Assembly (NCBI RefSeq): GCF_014522265.1
Contig: NZ_CP017024.1
Location: 1,392,001-1,456,000 of the forward strand
Origin: Pseudomonas oryzihabitans
Lineage (GTDB): Bacteria > Pseudomonadota > Gammaproteobacteria > Pseudomonadales > Pseudomonadaceae
Reading direction: 5' to 3'
Length of the DNA: 64,000 nucleotides
Positions 54,448 through 63,211 of this stretch are shown piece by piece (positions within the stretch are counted from its first letter, which is position 1; each line of letters begins with the position of its first letter). The notes beneath the pieces are model-generated. The model did no database searches. It was not told the DNA's origin and saw only the letters and a list, made by a program, of their open reading frames with translations. The position numbers were made by a program, and so were the translations under genes.

Positions 54448-56262
54448 ATGCCCAAGAGTCCTCACCTTCCCAAGCGCCCCCGCTGGAGCAGCCTGCTGCT
54501 GCTGGCCCTGGGTCTGACGCTGCTGCTGATTCCGCTGCGCTACGCGGCCCAGCACTATTACGAGGCGCAACTGGGCGAGCAGAACGGCCAGACCCTGGAT
54601 CTCTATGTCGCCAACCTGCTGGGCACGCTGCGGCGCTACGAGGTGCTGCCGGACCTGCTGGGCGATCTGCCGGTGCTGCGCCATGCCCTGGAAGGCCAGG
54701 GCGACAGCACGGCCCAGGACGCCGCCAGCCAGATGCTGGAAGACATCCGCCAGCGCACCGGGGCGGACGTCATCTACCTGATGCAGGACGACGGCACCTG
54801 CCTGGCCAGCTCCAACTATCGCCAGGCGGACAGCTTCGTCGGGCGCGACTTCTCCTTCCGGCCCTATTACAAGGCGGCCATGCAGGGCCAGCCAGGGCGC
54901 TTCTTCGGTCTCGGCACCACCTCCAGCAAGCGCGGCTACTATTTCGCCGCCGCCGTCCGTGATGGCACGCGGGCCATTGGCGTGGTGGTGGTCAAGGTCG
55001 ACCTGGACAGCGCGGAAAAGCTCTGGGGCAATGCGCCCGAGCAACTGCTGGTCACCGACGACCTGGGCGTGGTCATCCTCACCTCCCATGACGCCTGGCG
55101 CTTTCGCGCCACCCATCCGCTGGACGAACGCCAGCGCGAGCAGGTCAATGCCAACCGGCCCTACCCCACCACCAATCCGGCGCCCCTGACCCTGGTGCCC
55201 GGCGACTGGCTGACCCAGACCCGCAATCTCGACGAGGTCGGCTGGAACGCGCAGATCCTGGCGCCGCGGGAGATGGTCGAGCGCCAGGTGCGCAGTGCCC
55301 TCTATGTCGGCGCGGCGACCCTGCTGGCGCTGCTGCTGTTGCTGGTGGTCATGACCCTGAGACGGCGCCACTTCATCGAGCGCCTGGCGCTGGATGCCCG
55401 GGCCAAGCGTGACCTGGAGCTGAACGTAGAGGAGCGCACCCGCGACCTGCAGACGCTCAACGCGCGGCTGCAGCAGGAGGTGCACGACCGCGAGCAGGCC
55501 CAGCGCGAACTCATGCGCGCCCAGGACGAAGCCGTGCAGGCCGGCAAGCTGTCGGCGCTGGGGACCATGTCGGCCAGCATCAGCCACGAACTCAACCAGC
55601 CGCTGGCGGCCATCCGCAGCTACACGGAAAACGCCGTCGTATTGCTCGACCACGATCGGCTGGACGATGCCCGCGGCAATCTCAAGCTGATCGGCGAGCT
55701 GACCACGCGGATGGCCAACATCATCGCCCACCTCAAGGCCTATGCCCGTGGCGCCCGCCGTGCGCCGGAGAGCGTGGTGCTGCAGGGCGCCCTGGAAGAC
55801 GCCCTGGCGCTGGTCGCCGCGCGGCGCCGGGCCATGCAGGTGGAGCTGATCCGCGACCTGCCCGATGCGCCGCTGTGGGTGCAGGCCGGCGAAACCCGCC
55901 TGCGGCAGATCATCAGCAACCTGCTGAGCAATGCCCTCGACGCCCTCGCGGAAAAGACCAGCACCCGCCGGCTGTGGCTGACCACCAGCATCGACGAGCG
56001 CGGCGTGACCCTGATCCTGAGAGACAACGGTCCGGGCTTTTCCAGCGAGGCCCTGGCCCGCGCCCACGAACCCTTCTTCACCACCAAGGCCACCGCCCAG
56101 GGCCTCGGCCTGGGCCTGGCGATCTGCGATAACCTGTTGCGGACCCTCGGTGGCCACCTGCACCTGTCCAACCATGGCGACGGTGGCGCCGAGGTACGTC
56201 TCTATCTGCTGCACGGCAAGCCGGGGGTCGCCTCGGTGCCCCAGGAAGAAGTCCGCGGTTGA
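54448..56262 (+). CDS. dctB: DctB-like sensor histidine kinase
   Basis: 604 residues. Membrane helices at about 16-33 and 288-310 flank a periplasmic tandem-PAS (dCache) sensor (FVGRDFSFRPYYKAAMQGQP is typical of C4-dicarboxylate sensors). A short coiled coil follows (320-365), then the kinase: H-box SASISHELNQPLAAIRSY, N-box LRQIISNLLSNALDAL, G-boxes DNGPGFS and GLGLGLAICDNLL. Pairs with the sigma-54 regulator 30 bases downstream. It senses C4-dicarboxylates or, if it is instead the MifS relative, 2-oxoglutarate; I cannot separate these from sequence alone. Confidence 0.85.
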   Translation: MPKSPHLPKRPRWSSLLLLALGLTLLLIPLRYAAQHYYEAQLGEQNGQTLDLYVANLLGTLRRYEVLPDLLGDLPVLRHALEGQGDSTAQDAASQMLEDIRQRTGADVIYLMQDDGTCLASSNYRQADSFVGRDFSFRPYYKAAMQGQPGRFFGLGTTSSKRGYYFAAAVRDGTRAIGVVVVKVDLDSAEKLWGNAPEQLLVTDDLGVVILTSHDAWRFRATHPLDERQREQVNANRPYPTTNPAPLTLVPGDWLTQTRNLDEVGWNAQILAPREMVERQVRSALYVGAATLLALLLLLVVMTLRRRHFIERLALDARAKRDLELNVEERTRDLQTLNARLQQEVHDREQAQRELMRAQDEAVQAGKLSALGTMSASISHELNQPLAAIRSYTENAVVLLDHDRLDDARGNLKLIGELTTRMANIIAHLKAYARGARRAPESVVLQGALEDALALVAARRRAMQVELIRDLPDAPLWVQAGETRLRQIISNLLSNALDALAEKTSTRRLWLTTSIDERGVTLILRDNGPGFSSEALARAHEPFFTTKATAQGLGLGLAICDNLLRTLGGHLHLSNHGDGGAEVRLYLLHGKPGVASVPQEEVRG

Positions 56263-56291
56263 CCGTCAGCCCTCTACCTTAGGTCCCAGTC

Positions 56292-57728
56292 ATGAGTGCC
56301 CTGCCCCCCTTCGATCCCGCCAGCCAGATCCTGCTGATCGACGACGACGCCCACCTGCGCCTGGCGCTGAGCCAGACCCTGGACCTGGCCGGTTTCAAGG
56401 TGACGACCCTGGCTGATGCCCGCGAGCTGGAGCTGGCGGCCGTGCGCGACTGGCCCGGCGTGGTGGTCAGCGACATCCGCATGCCCGGCATCGATGGCCT
56501 GGAGTTGCTGGCCCAGCTGCACCAGCGTGACGCCGAATTGCCGGTGGTGCTGATCACCGGCCACGGCGACGTGCCCCTGGCGGTGCAGGCCATGCGCGCC
56601 GGCGCCTATGACTTCCTGGAAAAGCCCTTCGCCAACGATGCGCTGATCGACAGCGTGCGCCGCGCCCTGGGCGCCCGCCACCTGGTGCTGGAAAACCGCA
56701 GCCTGCGCCTGGCCCTCGCCGAGCGTCATGAACTCCAGACCCGGCTGATCGGCCAGACTCCGGGCATGGCCCGGCTGCGCGACCAGATCGGCGCCCTCGC
56801 CGCGACCCAGGCCGATGTGCTCATTCATGGCGAAACGGGCGCCGGCAAGGAGGTGGTGGCCCGCGCCCTGCACGATCTGTCGAATCGTCGCGACGGCCCC
56901 TTCGTCGCCATCAACGCCGGCGCCCTGGCCGAATCCGTGGTGGAGAGCGAACTCTTCGGCCATGAACAGGGCGCCTTCACCGGCGCCCAGAAAAGACGCA
57001 TCGGCAAGTTCGAATACGCCAGCGGCGGCACCCTCTTCCTCGACGAGATCGAGAGCATGAGCCTGGATGTCCAGGTCAAGCTGCTGCGCCTGCTGCAGGA
57101 GCGCAAGGTCGAACGCCTCGGCTCCAACCAGCAGATCCCGCTGGACATCCGGGTGGTCGCCGCCACCAAGGAAGACCTGCGCCAGGCCGCCGACCAGGGT
57201 CGCTTCCGCGCCGACCTCTACTACCGGCTCAATGTCGCCACCCTGCGCATCCCCGCCCTGCGCGAGCGCAGCGAAGACATCCTGCCGCTGTTCCGCCATT
57301 TCGCCCTGGCCGCCGCCCAGCGCCATGGCACGCCGCTGCGCGAAGCCGATGCCGAGCAGCGCGCGGCCCTCATCGCCCACAGCTGGCCGGGCAACGTGCG
57401 CGAATTGCAGAACGCCGCCGAGCGCTTCGCCCTGGGGCTGGAGCTGGCGCTGGACAACAGCGCCTATGCGCCCCTGGCGCCCATGACGGCGCCGCCCGTG
57501 GCCGCGGCCCCGGTGCTGGCGGCGCCCGCCGCGGCAGACCTGGCCGCCGGACTGGGCGAGCAGGTCGAGGCCTTCGAGCGCGAACTCATCCAGCGCGAGC
57601 TGGCCCGACCCCACGCCTCTCTGCGCAGCCTGGCGGAAGCCCTCGGCCTGCCGCGCAAGACGCTGTCCGACAAGCTGCGCAAGCATGACCTGCAATTTAC
57701 CGGCGGTGCGACGGACGAAGGCGACTAG
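56292..57728 (+). CDS. dctD: DctD-like sigma-54-dependent response regulator
   Basis: 478 residues. Receiver domain 1-125 with acidic pocket LLIDDDAHLR and phospho-acceptor Asp in VVSDIRMPGIDG. AAA+ sigma-54 interaction domain about 145-375: Walker A GETGAGKE, GAFTGA loop (EQGAFTGAQ), Walker B GTLFLDEIESM. A linker rich in Ala/Pro follows, then a Fis-type HTH (SLRSLAEALGLPRKTLSDKL). Activates sigma-54 promoters, typically of dicarboxylate transport genes, none of which are in this window. Confidence 0.87.
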   Translation: MSALPPFDPASQILLIDDDAHLRLALSQTLDLAGFKVTTLADARELELAAVRDWPGVVVSDIRMPGIDGLELLAQLHQRDAELPVVLITGHGDVPLAVQAMRAGAYDFLEKPFANDALIDSVRRALGARHLVLENRSLRLALAERHELQTRLIGQTPGMARLRDQIGALAATQADVLIHGETGAGKEVVARALHDLSNRRDGPFVAINAGALAESVVESELFGHEQGAFTGAQKRRIGKFEYASGGTLFLDEIESMSLDVQVKLLRLLQERKVERLGSNQQIPLDIRVVAATKEDLRQAADQGRFRADLYYRLNVATLRIPALRERSEDILPLFRHFALAAAQRHGTPLREADAEQRAALIAHSWPGNVRELQNAAERFALGLELALDNSAYAPLAPMTAPPVAAAPVLAAPAAADLAAGLGEQVEAFERELIQRELARPHASLRSLAEALGLPRKTLSDKLRKHDLQFTGGATDEGD

Positions 57729-57778
57729 GCCAAGGTCGGCTGGTCGCGCCTGATCGCGAGTGGCAGAGTGAGGGGCTC

Positions 57779-57820
57779 AGGCGTCGTGCAACAGGCGTCG
57801 TGCAACAGGCGTCGTGCAAC
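57779..57820. repeat. Three tandem copies of a 14-base unit upstream of the SIS gene
   Basis: AGGCGTCGTGCAAC is repeated exactly three times in a row, ending 10 bases before the AAGGAG ribosome site. The position between promoter and start suggests an operator array or a slippage-prone leader. Confidence 0.9.
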
Positions 57821-57842
57821 ACGCATTCGCAAGGAGACCCTC

Positions 57843-58865
57843 TTGACCTCGCTCATGCTCGCAGAAGCCGCCGCCAGTGGCGCGGCGGTCGCCCGCCAAC
57901 TGGCGACCATCGACCAGGCCCTGGCGGCCCTGGCCGACGACCTCCGGGCCAATCCGCCACAGCTGGCGCTGACCGTGGCGCGTGGCAGCTCGGACCATGC
58001 GGCCAGTTATTTCGCCTACCTGGCGATGGCCCACCTGGGGCTGCCGGTGCTGTCCCTGCCGCCCTCGCTGGTGACCCTGCGCCAGGCGCCGCTGCGCGTC
58101 GAAGGCCAGCTCGCCCTGGGCTTTTCCCAGTCCGGACGCAGTCCCGATCTGATCGAGACGCTGTCCGCCCTGGATCGCTACGGCGCCCGTACCGCGGCCC
58201 TGGTCAACGAAATCGACTCGCCGCTGGCCCTGGCCTGCCGCCATGCCATCGGCGTGCAGGCCGGTCCCGAACACAGCGTCGCCGCCACCAAGAGCTTCAT
58301 CGCCACCCTGGCCGCCGCCGCCCGGCTGATCGCCCACTGGCAGAAGGACGAGACCCTGCTTGCCGCTGGAGTCGCCTTGCCCGAGGCCCTGGATCACGCC
58401 GCCGAACTGAGCTGGGCGCCGGCCCTGACCGTCCTGCGCGACGCCGAGCGCTGCATGGTGGTCGGCCGCGGGCCGGGCTTCGCCATCGCCCAGGAGGCCG
58501 CGCTCAAGCTCAAGGAAACCTCGGCGCTGCAGGGCGAGGCCTTCAGCGGCGCGGAATTGCAGCACGGTCCCCTGGCGCTGGTGGAGCGTGGCTATCCGCT
58601 GCTGATCTTTGCCCTGCGCGGCCCCGAACAGGCCGGTCTGCTGCAACTGGCGCGGGACCTGCGCGCACGCGGTGCGCGGGTGCTGCTGGCCGCGCCGGAC
58701 GAGATCGCCGAGCGCGACCTGCCCCTCGCCGTCGCCGGTCATCCGGACCTGGACGGCCTGCTGGCGATCCAGAGCTTCTATCGCCTGGCCGCACTGCTGG
58801 CCGAGGCCAGGGGCCAGGACCCGGACCAGCCGCGCCACCTGCGCAAGGTCACCCTCACCCGCTGA
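57843..58865 (+). CDS. SIS-domain protein (AgaS/GlmS-isomerase-like)
   Basis: 340 residues from TTG 57843, chosen because AAGGAG lies 6 bases before it; ATG 57855 is the alternative. Two SIS sugar-phosphate-binding domains: the first with TVARGSSDHAASYFAYLA and LGFSQSGRSPDLIETLSALD, the second with VVGRGPGFAIAQEAALKLKE and EAFSGAELQHGPLALV. The glutaminase domain of GlmS is absent. Proteins of this layout act as amino-sugar-phosphate isomerase/deaminases in N-acetylglucosamine or related catabolism. There are no nag neighbours here, so the substrate is uncertain. Confidence 0.82.
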   Translation: MTSLMLAEAAASGAAVARQLATIDQALAALADDLRANPPQLALTVARGSSDHAASYFAYLAMAHLGLPVLSLPPSLVTLRQAPLRVEGQLALGFSQSGRSPDLIETLSALDRYGARTAALVNEIDSPLALACRHAIGVQAGPEHSVAATKSFIATLAAAARLIAHWQKDETLLAAGVALPEALDHAAELSWAPALTVLRDAERCMVVGRGPGFAIAQEAALKLKETSALQGEAFSGAELQHGPLALVERGYPLLIFALRGPEQAGLLQLARDLRARGARVLLAAPDEIAERDLPLAVAGHPDLDGLLAIQSFYRLAALLAEARGQDPDQPRHLRKVTLTR

Positions 58866-58880
58866 GGCGGCGATCGCTTG

Positions 58881-58911
58881 TCCAGGCGCTGCCGCTTGCA
58901 GAGCGCCTGGA
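58881..58911 (+). terminator. Hairpin after the SIS gene
   Basis: TCCAGGCGCT / AGCGCCTGGA, a perfect 10-base stem with an 11-base loop, 15 bases after the stop. No T-run. May end the SIS transcript before the curli operon. Confidence 0.5.
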
Positions 58912-59086
58912 TTACCCGCTCCATCCAAAGAGCTAAGTCTTTGGAGCTAGCCGCCGACGGCTGGTCGACGGGTAATCTGCCAAGCGGTCCACAGAGCCGG
59001 TAAGTCGCTGGAAATCGGTCAGTTTTTTCTTGTCGCCCCCGGCGATTTGTCTCAGCGTTCGCGCAACGGATGATGAGACAGCCCAT

Positions 59087-59713
59087 ATGGACATGCGCGC
59101 GATACCTGCGAGCAAGGTCTGCCTGACGACGAGAAACGTCCTCCTGGCAGAACTGCTCAAACCCTTTCTCGAAGAACGCCACGGCATCGAGCTCAGCTGC
59201 GCCCGCGAGCTGGAAGCGGCCGGCGAGACCAGCCTGGTGCTGGTCGATCTCGGCAGCGTGCCCGAGGCGCCACTGGAGCGCTGGCTGGAAAGCCTGGCGC
59301 CGGCGGTCACCGTGGCCTTTCTCAACGCCAGCCTCGAACAGGCCCTGCCCTGGGTCGAGCGCTTTCCCGCCATCCAGGGCGTGTTCGCCCCCCAGGCCAG
59401 TCGCGACCAGCTGCTGCAGGGGCTGGGCGCACTGCTGGCCGGCGAGGACTGGCTGCCCCGCGCCATCCTCGCCCACCTGCTGCGGCGTTCCCGCGAGCGC
59501 CCCAGCATCGCCGCCGACGGCCTGACCCGGCGCGAGCGGGAGATCCTCCGGCTGGTCGGGCGCGGGCTGTCCAACGCCGCCATCGGCGAGGCGCTGTGCC
59601 TGAGCACCCACACGGTCAAGAGCCACATGCACAACCTGCTGCGCAAGACCGGCGCGGCCAATCGCGCCGAGGCGGCGCTGCGCTTCCATGCCGGGCAGGA
59701 CCTGCCGGGATGA
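59087..59713 (+). CDS. csgD: CsgD-like LuxR-family regulator of curli
   Basis: 208 residues from ATG 59087. N-terminal receiver-like domain without a clear phospho-acceptor pattern (NVLLAELLKPFLEERHGIEL), as in CsgD. C-terminal LuxR-type HTH: GLTRREREILRLVGRGLSN, then IGEALCLSTHTVKSHMHNLL. It would activate curli and matrix genes. In E. coli csgD heads the csgDEFG operon, and here too it directly precedes csgE (stop and start overlap as ATGA). Confidence 0.83.
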   Translation: MDMRAIPASKVCLTTRNVLLAELLKPFLEERHGIELSCARELEAAGETSLVLVDLGSVPEAPLERWLESLAPAVTVAFLNASLEQALPWVERFPAIQGVFAPQASRDQLLQGLGALLAGEDWLPRAILAHLLRRSRERPSIAADGLTRREREILRLVGRGLSNAAIGEALCLSTHTVKSHMHNLLRKTGAANRAEAALRFHAGQDLPG

Positions 59714-60093
59714 AGGCAGCCTGGCTGCTGCTCGGCCTGCTGCTGGCCGGACCGCTGCGGGCCGAGGGCGAGCTGATCCAGGGACTGCTGGTGGACAACA
59801 CCATCTCCCGCTTCGGCCACGACTTCTATCGCCACTTCGCCGACCGCCTGACCGATACCACCGACCTGGACTTCAACCTGGTGGTGCGCGAACGGCCTTC
59901 GGCGCGCTGGGGCAGCCTGGTCTGGGTCGAGTACGAGCAGCGGCTGCTCTACCGGCAGTTCATTCCGCCGAACAACAGCGAACTCAAGGATGCCGCCTAC
60001 GCCGCGGCGGACCAGGTCCACGAGGGCATCACCCGCCGGCGCCTGGAAAATCTGCTGCAGGACACTTTCGACATGGATAAGGACGAGTTATGA
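59710..60093 (+). CDS. csgE: Curli assembly factor CsgE
   Basis: 127 residues. Sec signal 1-18 (LLLGLLLAGPLRA). Mature part with LLVDNTISRFGHDFYRHFAD and NLVVRERPSARWGSLVWVEY, the conserved CsgE pattern. A periplasmic adaptor that caps the CsgG pore and directs CsgA to it. Overlaps csgD and csgF by 4 bases each. Confidence 0.9.
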   Translation: MKAAWLLLGLLLAGPLRAEGELIQGLLVDNTISRFGHDFYRHFADRLTDTTDLDFNLVVRERPSARWGSLVWVEYEQRLLYRQFIPPNNSELKDAAYAAADQVHEGITRRRLENLLQDTFDMDKDEL

Positions 60094-60497
60094 ACGCGCA
60101 CGCCTGGAAGGCCCTGCCCCTGCTCTGCACCCTGGGCGTCACCCCGGCCATGGCGACCGAGCTGGTCTACTCGCCGGTGAATCCGTCCTTTGGCGGCAAT
60201 CCGCTCAATGGCACCTACCTGCTGAACAACGCCACCGCCCAGGATCGCCACAAGGATCCCGACCTGCGCAGCAGCGCCAGCAGCCAGTCGCCCCTGGAAC
60301 GCTTCACCAGCCAGCTGGAATCGCGGCTGCTGTCCCAGGTGCTGACCGACATCAAGGACGGCAACTCGGGCACGCTGTCCACCGACCAGTTCATCGTCAA
60401 CATCGTCGACGATTCCGGCAACCTGACCGTGCAGATCACCGACCGCGGGACCGGGGAGATTTCGGAAATCTCCGTCAACGGCTTCAACCAACCCTGA
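60090..60497 (+). CDS. csgF: Curli assembly factor CsgF
   Basis: 135 residues. Sec signal 1-22 (ending TPAMA-TE). Mature N-terminus ELVYSPVNPSFGGNPLNGTY is the highly conserved CsgF segment that inserts into the CsgG pore. The C-terminal half has LLSQVLTDIKDGNSGTLSTD. Exposes CsgB at the surface so that CsgA nucleates. Confidence 0.93.
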   Translation: MNAHAWKALPLLCTLGVTPAMATELVYSPVNPSFGGNPLNGTYLLNNATAQDRHKDPDLRSSASSQSPLERFTSQLESRLLSQVLTDIKDGNSGTLSTDQFIVNIVDDSGNLTVQITDRGTGEISEISVNGFNQP

Positions 60498-60512
60498 GCA
60501 CGGATGCCTGCC

Positions 60513-61352
60513 ATGAACGCCTTTTCCCTGGCGGCGGCCCTGACCGCCGCCCTCGTCCTGACCGGCTGCGTGCGCGACCCCATGCCCGCCGAACAGAACG
60601 CCGCCCCGACCCTGACGCCGCGCGCCTCCACCTACTATGACCTGCTGGCGCTGCCACCGCCCAAGGGCCCGCTGGTGGCCGCCGTCTACGGCTTCCGCGA
60701 CCAGACCGGGCAGTACAAGCCCAATCCGGCCAGCTCCTTTTCCACCGCCGTGACCCAGGGCGCCGGCAGCATGCTGGTGGACGCCTTGCAGGCCAGTGGC
60801 TGGTTCGTGGTGCTCGAACGCGAGGGCCTGCAGAATCTGCTGACCGAACGCAAGATCATCCGTGCCACCCAGAACAAGCCGGACCTGCCGGAGAATCTGC
60901 AGCAGGCGCTGCCGTCGCTGCAGGCGGCCAACCTGCTGCTCGAAGGCGGCGTGGTGGCCTACGACACCAACGTCCGCAGCGGCGGCGAGGGGGCCCGCTA
61001 CCTGGGCATCGGCCTGTCCGAGGAGTACCGGGTGGATCAGGTCACGGTCAATCTGCGTGCCATCGATACCCGCAGCGGTCGGGTGCTGGCCAATGTCATG
61101 ACCTCCAAGACCATCTACTCCATCGGCCGCCAGGCCGGGGTCTTCAAGTTCATCGAATTCAAGAAGCTGCTCGAAGCCGAGTCCGGCTACACCACCAACG
61201 AGCCGGCGCAGCTGTGCGTGCTCTCGGCCATCGAGGCGGCGGTCGCCCATCTGGTCGCCCAGGGCGTGGAGCGGCGCCTGTGGCTGGTGGCCGACGGTCG
61301 CGATCCGCGGGATCCGGCGCTGACCAAGTACCTGGAGCCGACCCGGCGCTAG
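60513..61352 (+). CDS. csgG: Curli secretion lipoprotein channel CsgG
   Basis: 279 residues from ATG 60513 (ATG 60504 is equally possible). Lipoprotein signal with lipobox LTGC (Cys19). Conserved features: VAAVYGFRDQTGQYKPNPAS, AGSMLVDALQASGWFVVLER, LLEGGVVAYDTNVRSGGEGA and QVTVNLRAIDTRSGRVLANV. Forms the nonameric outer-membrane pore for curli subunits. Starts 15 bases after csgF. Confidence 0.94.
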   Translation: MNAFSLAAALTAALVLTGCVRDPMPAEQNAAPTLTPRASTYYDLLALPPPKGPLVAAVYGFRDQTGQYKPNPASSFSTAVTQGAGSMLVDALQASGWFVVLEREGLQNLLTERKIIRATQNKPDLPENLQQALPSLQAANLLLEGGVVAYDTNVRSGGEGARYLGIGLSEEYRVDQVTVNLRAIDTRSGRVLANVMTSKTIYSIGRQAGVFKFIEFKKLLEAESGYTTNEPAQLCVLSAIEAAVAHLVAQGVERRLWLVADGRDPRDPALTKYLEPTRR

Positions 61353-61445
61353 GGATTAAGCCGCCGGCCCCGCGGGATTCGCTCCCTGGAGCGATAGCGA
61401 TGGGCCAGGCGGCTCCGGACAATGCCAGGCGGAGAATCTTAGGCA

Positions 61446-61907
61446 ATGACGGTGACAGAGATGCGCAGCCCAACCCGCGGCCTGGCCGTGGTCCTCGCCC
61501 TGGCACTCGGCCTGGACACCCTGGCGTCGGCCGCCGATCTCATGGAGACCGGCGACCTGGGTCAGGCCCCAGCGGCCGGGCGCGACGCCGTCATCCGCCA
61601 GCTCGGCGTAGGCAACCAGGCGCTCATCGACCAGCGCGGCACCGCGCTGCGCGCCCAGGTCGCCCAGAGCGGCGCCGCCCAGGAAGCCCGCATCCTGCAG
61701 GATGGAACGGAACTGAGCGCGGTCATCCTCCAGGGCGGCTACGGCAACGTCGCACGCATCGAGCAGGTCGGCAGCGGCAACCAGGCCGACATCCTGCAAC
61801 TCGGCGTCCAGGGCAACGCACGCATCGAACAGCACGGCTCGGGCCTGTCCAGCCGCATCGTCCAGTACGGAAGCAACCAGAACACGGTGGTACGTCAGTA
61901 CCGCTGA
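61446..61907 (+). CDS. csgB: Curli minor subunit/nucleator CsgB-like
   Basis: 153 residues; ATG 61446 used, ATG 61461 possible. Sec signal ending near LASAA. About five imperfect curlin repeats with the N/Q-x5-Q pattern (IRQLGVGNQALIDQRG, ARIEQVGSGNQADILQLG, ARIEQHGSGLSSRIVQYG). Basic residues are frequent and the C-terminus is VVRQYR, as in CsgB, which binds the surface through such a tail. 93 bases after csgG, so a separate promoter is possible. Confidence 0.85.
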   Translation: MTVTEMRSPTRGLAVVLALALGLDTLASAADLMETGDLGQAPAAGRDAVIRQLGVGNQALIDQRGTALRAQVAQSGAAQEARILQDGTELSAVILQGGYGNVARIEQVGSGNQADILQLGVQGNARIEQHGSGLSSRIVQYGSNQNTVVRQYR

Positions 61908-61930
61908 TGGCACTCATGGAGATCAGACAG

Positions 61931-62851
61931 ATGTTTCTACTCAGGCCCCTGGCCGCCCTGACGCTGGCCCTCGTGGCCACCAACGCCCTCGCCCAGAACA
62001 GCACCGCCCTCGTCCAGCAGGACGGCACCAGCGGCACCCTCACCCTGGACCAGAGCGGCGCCGGCAATAGCGCGTCCCTCTATCAGCTGCAGGGCGAAGG
62101 CAACGCGATCAGCGTGGTCCAGACCGGCGCCAGCAGCGCCACCATCACCCAGGGCGGCGACATCTACGGCTATGCCCAGGGTAACGTGGCGACCCTGCGC
62201 CAGGAAGGCGGCAGCAGCGTCCATAGCCTGGCCCAGGACGGCTTCGGCAACCAGGCCACCATCAGCTCCGTGGGCAGCAACAGCGGCACCCTGGTCCAGT
62301 CGGCCTCCAGCGCCCAGCTGACCCTGGAGCAGAACGGCGACAACAACCAGGTGCGTGTCGACCAGAGCGGCGATGCCGTGACGGCCACCCTCGCCCAGTC
62401 CGGCACCGACAACCGCATCGACCTGACCCAGCAGGGCTACTCGGTCGACACCGTGGAGCTGACCCAGCGTGGCCAGGCCAATGTCGCCACGGTGCTCTCC
62501 TCCGGCAAGTTCAACGAACTGACCTTTACCCAGGACGGCAATCGCAACACCCTGAACGTCGACCAGGCCGGCCGCGGCAATCGCTTCAGCGGCAGCTCCA
62601 CCGGCGACGACAACCTGGCCAGCGTCACCGTCCAGGGCGACAGCAACCAGACCAGCATCGTCCAGAGCGGCAACGGCAACGAGGCGCGTCTCGACGTCAC
62701 CAGCGCCATCAGCACGGCCAGCGTCAGCCAGGTCGGCGACAGCAACCGCGCGAGCATCCTGCAGACCTCGGCCAACTTCAACGGCTTCAACGACAGCGCG
62801 CGGATCTCGCAGAGCGGCTTCGGCAACAGCGCCACCATCAACCAGCGGTGA
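61931..62851 (+). CDS. csgA: Curli major subunit CsgA-like, extended
   Basis: 306 residues from ATG 61931 (GGAG 9 bases upstream). Sec signal 1-21 (ending NALA-QN). The rest is about a dozen curlin repeats rich in Gln, Asn, Gly and Ser (LEQNGDNNQVRVDQSGD, VTVQGDSNQTSIVQSGNG). Roughly twice the length of E. coli CsgA (five repeats), as in several Pseudomonas. Forms the amyloid fibre of the biofilm matrix. The stop overlaps the next gene (GTGA). Confidence 0.88.
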   Translation: MFLLRPLAALTLALVATNALAQNSTALVQQDGTSGTLTLDQSGAGNSASLYQLQGEGNAISVVQTGASSATITQGGDIYGYAQGNVATLRQEGGSSVHSLAQDGFGNQATISSVGSNSGTLVQSASSAQLTLEQNGDNNQVRVDQSGDAVTATLAQSGTDNRIDLTQQGYSVDTVELTQRGQANVATVLSSGKFNELTFTQDGNRNTLNVDQAGRGNRFSGSSTGDDNLASVTVQGDSNQTSIVQSGNGNEARLDVTSAISTASVSQVGDSNRASILQTSANFNGFNDSARISQSGFGNSATINQR

Positions 62852-63180
62852 CGCGCGCCACCTGGCTGCTCGCGGCCCTCCTGCCCCTGGCGGGCGGCGC
62901 CGCGGCCAGCGCCCGTCTGGAGTTGCAGCCGCAACCGGCGGGCGCTCAGGTACAGCTGTGCTTTACCGGCGAAGACACACCCCTGAGCTACGAACTCGTC
63001 ATCGAATTGCACGGACCGGGTGGTGTCGCCCGCACCCGTCAGGCCGGCGCGGCCAGGGGTGACGGTTGCCCGGTCACCACGCGCCTGGGCGCCGCACCGG
63101 GCAGTCTGATCGAGGCGACGCTGAGTTGGCAGCGGCAGGGGCAGGCGCAGCCTGTCATCGAGCGACGGCTGCAGCTGTAG
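62848..63180 (+). CDS. CsgC/CsgH-like periplasmic curli chaperone
   Basis: 110 residues from a GTG overlapping the csgA stop. Sec signal ending near GGAAA-SA. A small Ig-like beta-sandwich with two Cys (VQLCFTG and DGCPVTT) that could form a disulfide, like CsgC/CsgH, which stop CsgA from aggregating in the periplasm. Assignment rests mainly on position, size and the Cys pair. Confidence 0.65.
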   Translation: MTRATWLLAALLPLAGGAAASARLELQPQPAGAQVQLCFTGEDTPLSYELVIELHGPGGVARTRQAGAARGDGCPVTTRLGAAPGSLIEATLSWQRQGQAQPVIERRLQL

Positions 63181-63190
63181 CTCAGCGCAA

Positions 63191-63208
63191 AGGTTCCACG
63201 TGGAACCT
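63191..63208. other. parS: parS-like centromere site (ParB binding)
   Basis: AGGTTCCACGTGGAACCT, a perfect 18-base palindrome. The inner 14 bases GTTCCACGTGGAAC equal the core of the bacterial parS consensus TGTTCCACGTGGAACA; only the two outer bases differ. It lies between convergent csgC-like and thrB genes. In P. aeruginosa thrB is in the origin-proximal part of the chromosome, where parS sites cluster. A terminator is possible but there is no T-run. Confidence 0.65.
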
Positions 63209-63211
63209 GGG

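Noticed and set aside
54352-56214. 620-codon minus-strand frame
   Set aside because: Antisense to the DctB-like kinase with intact H, N and G boxes.
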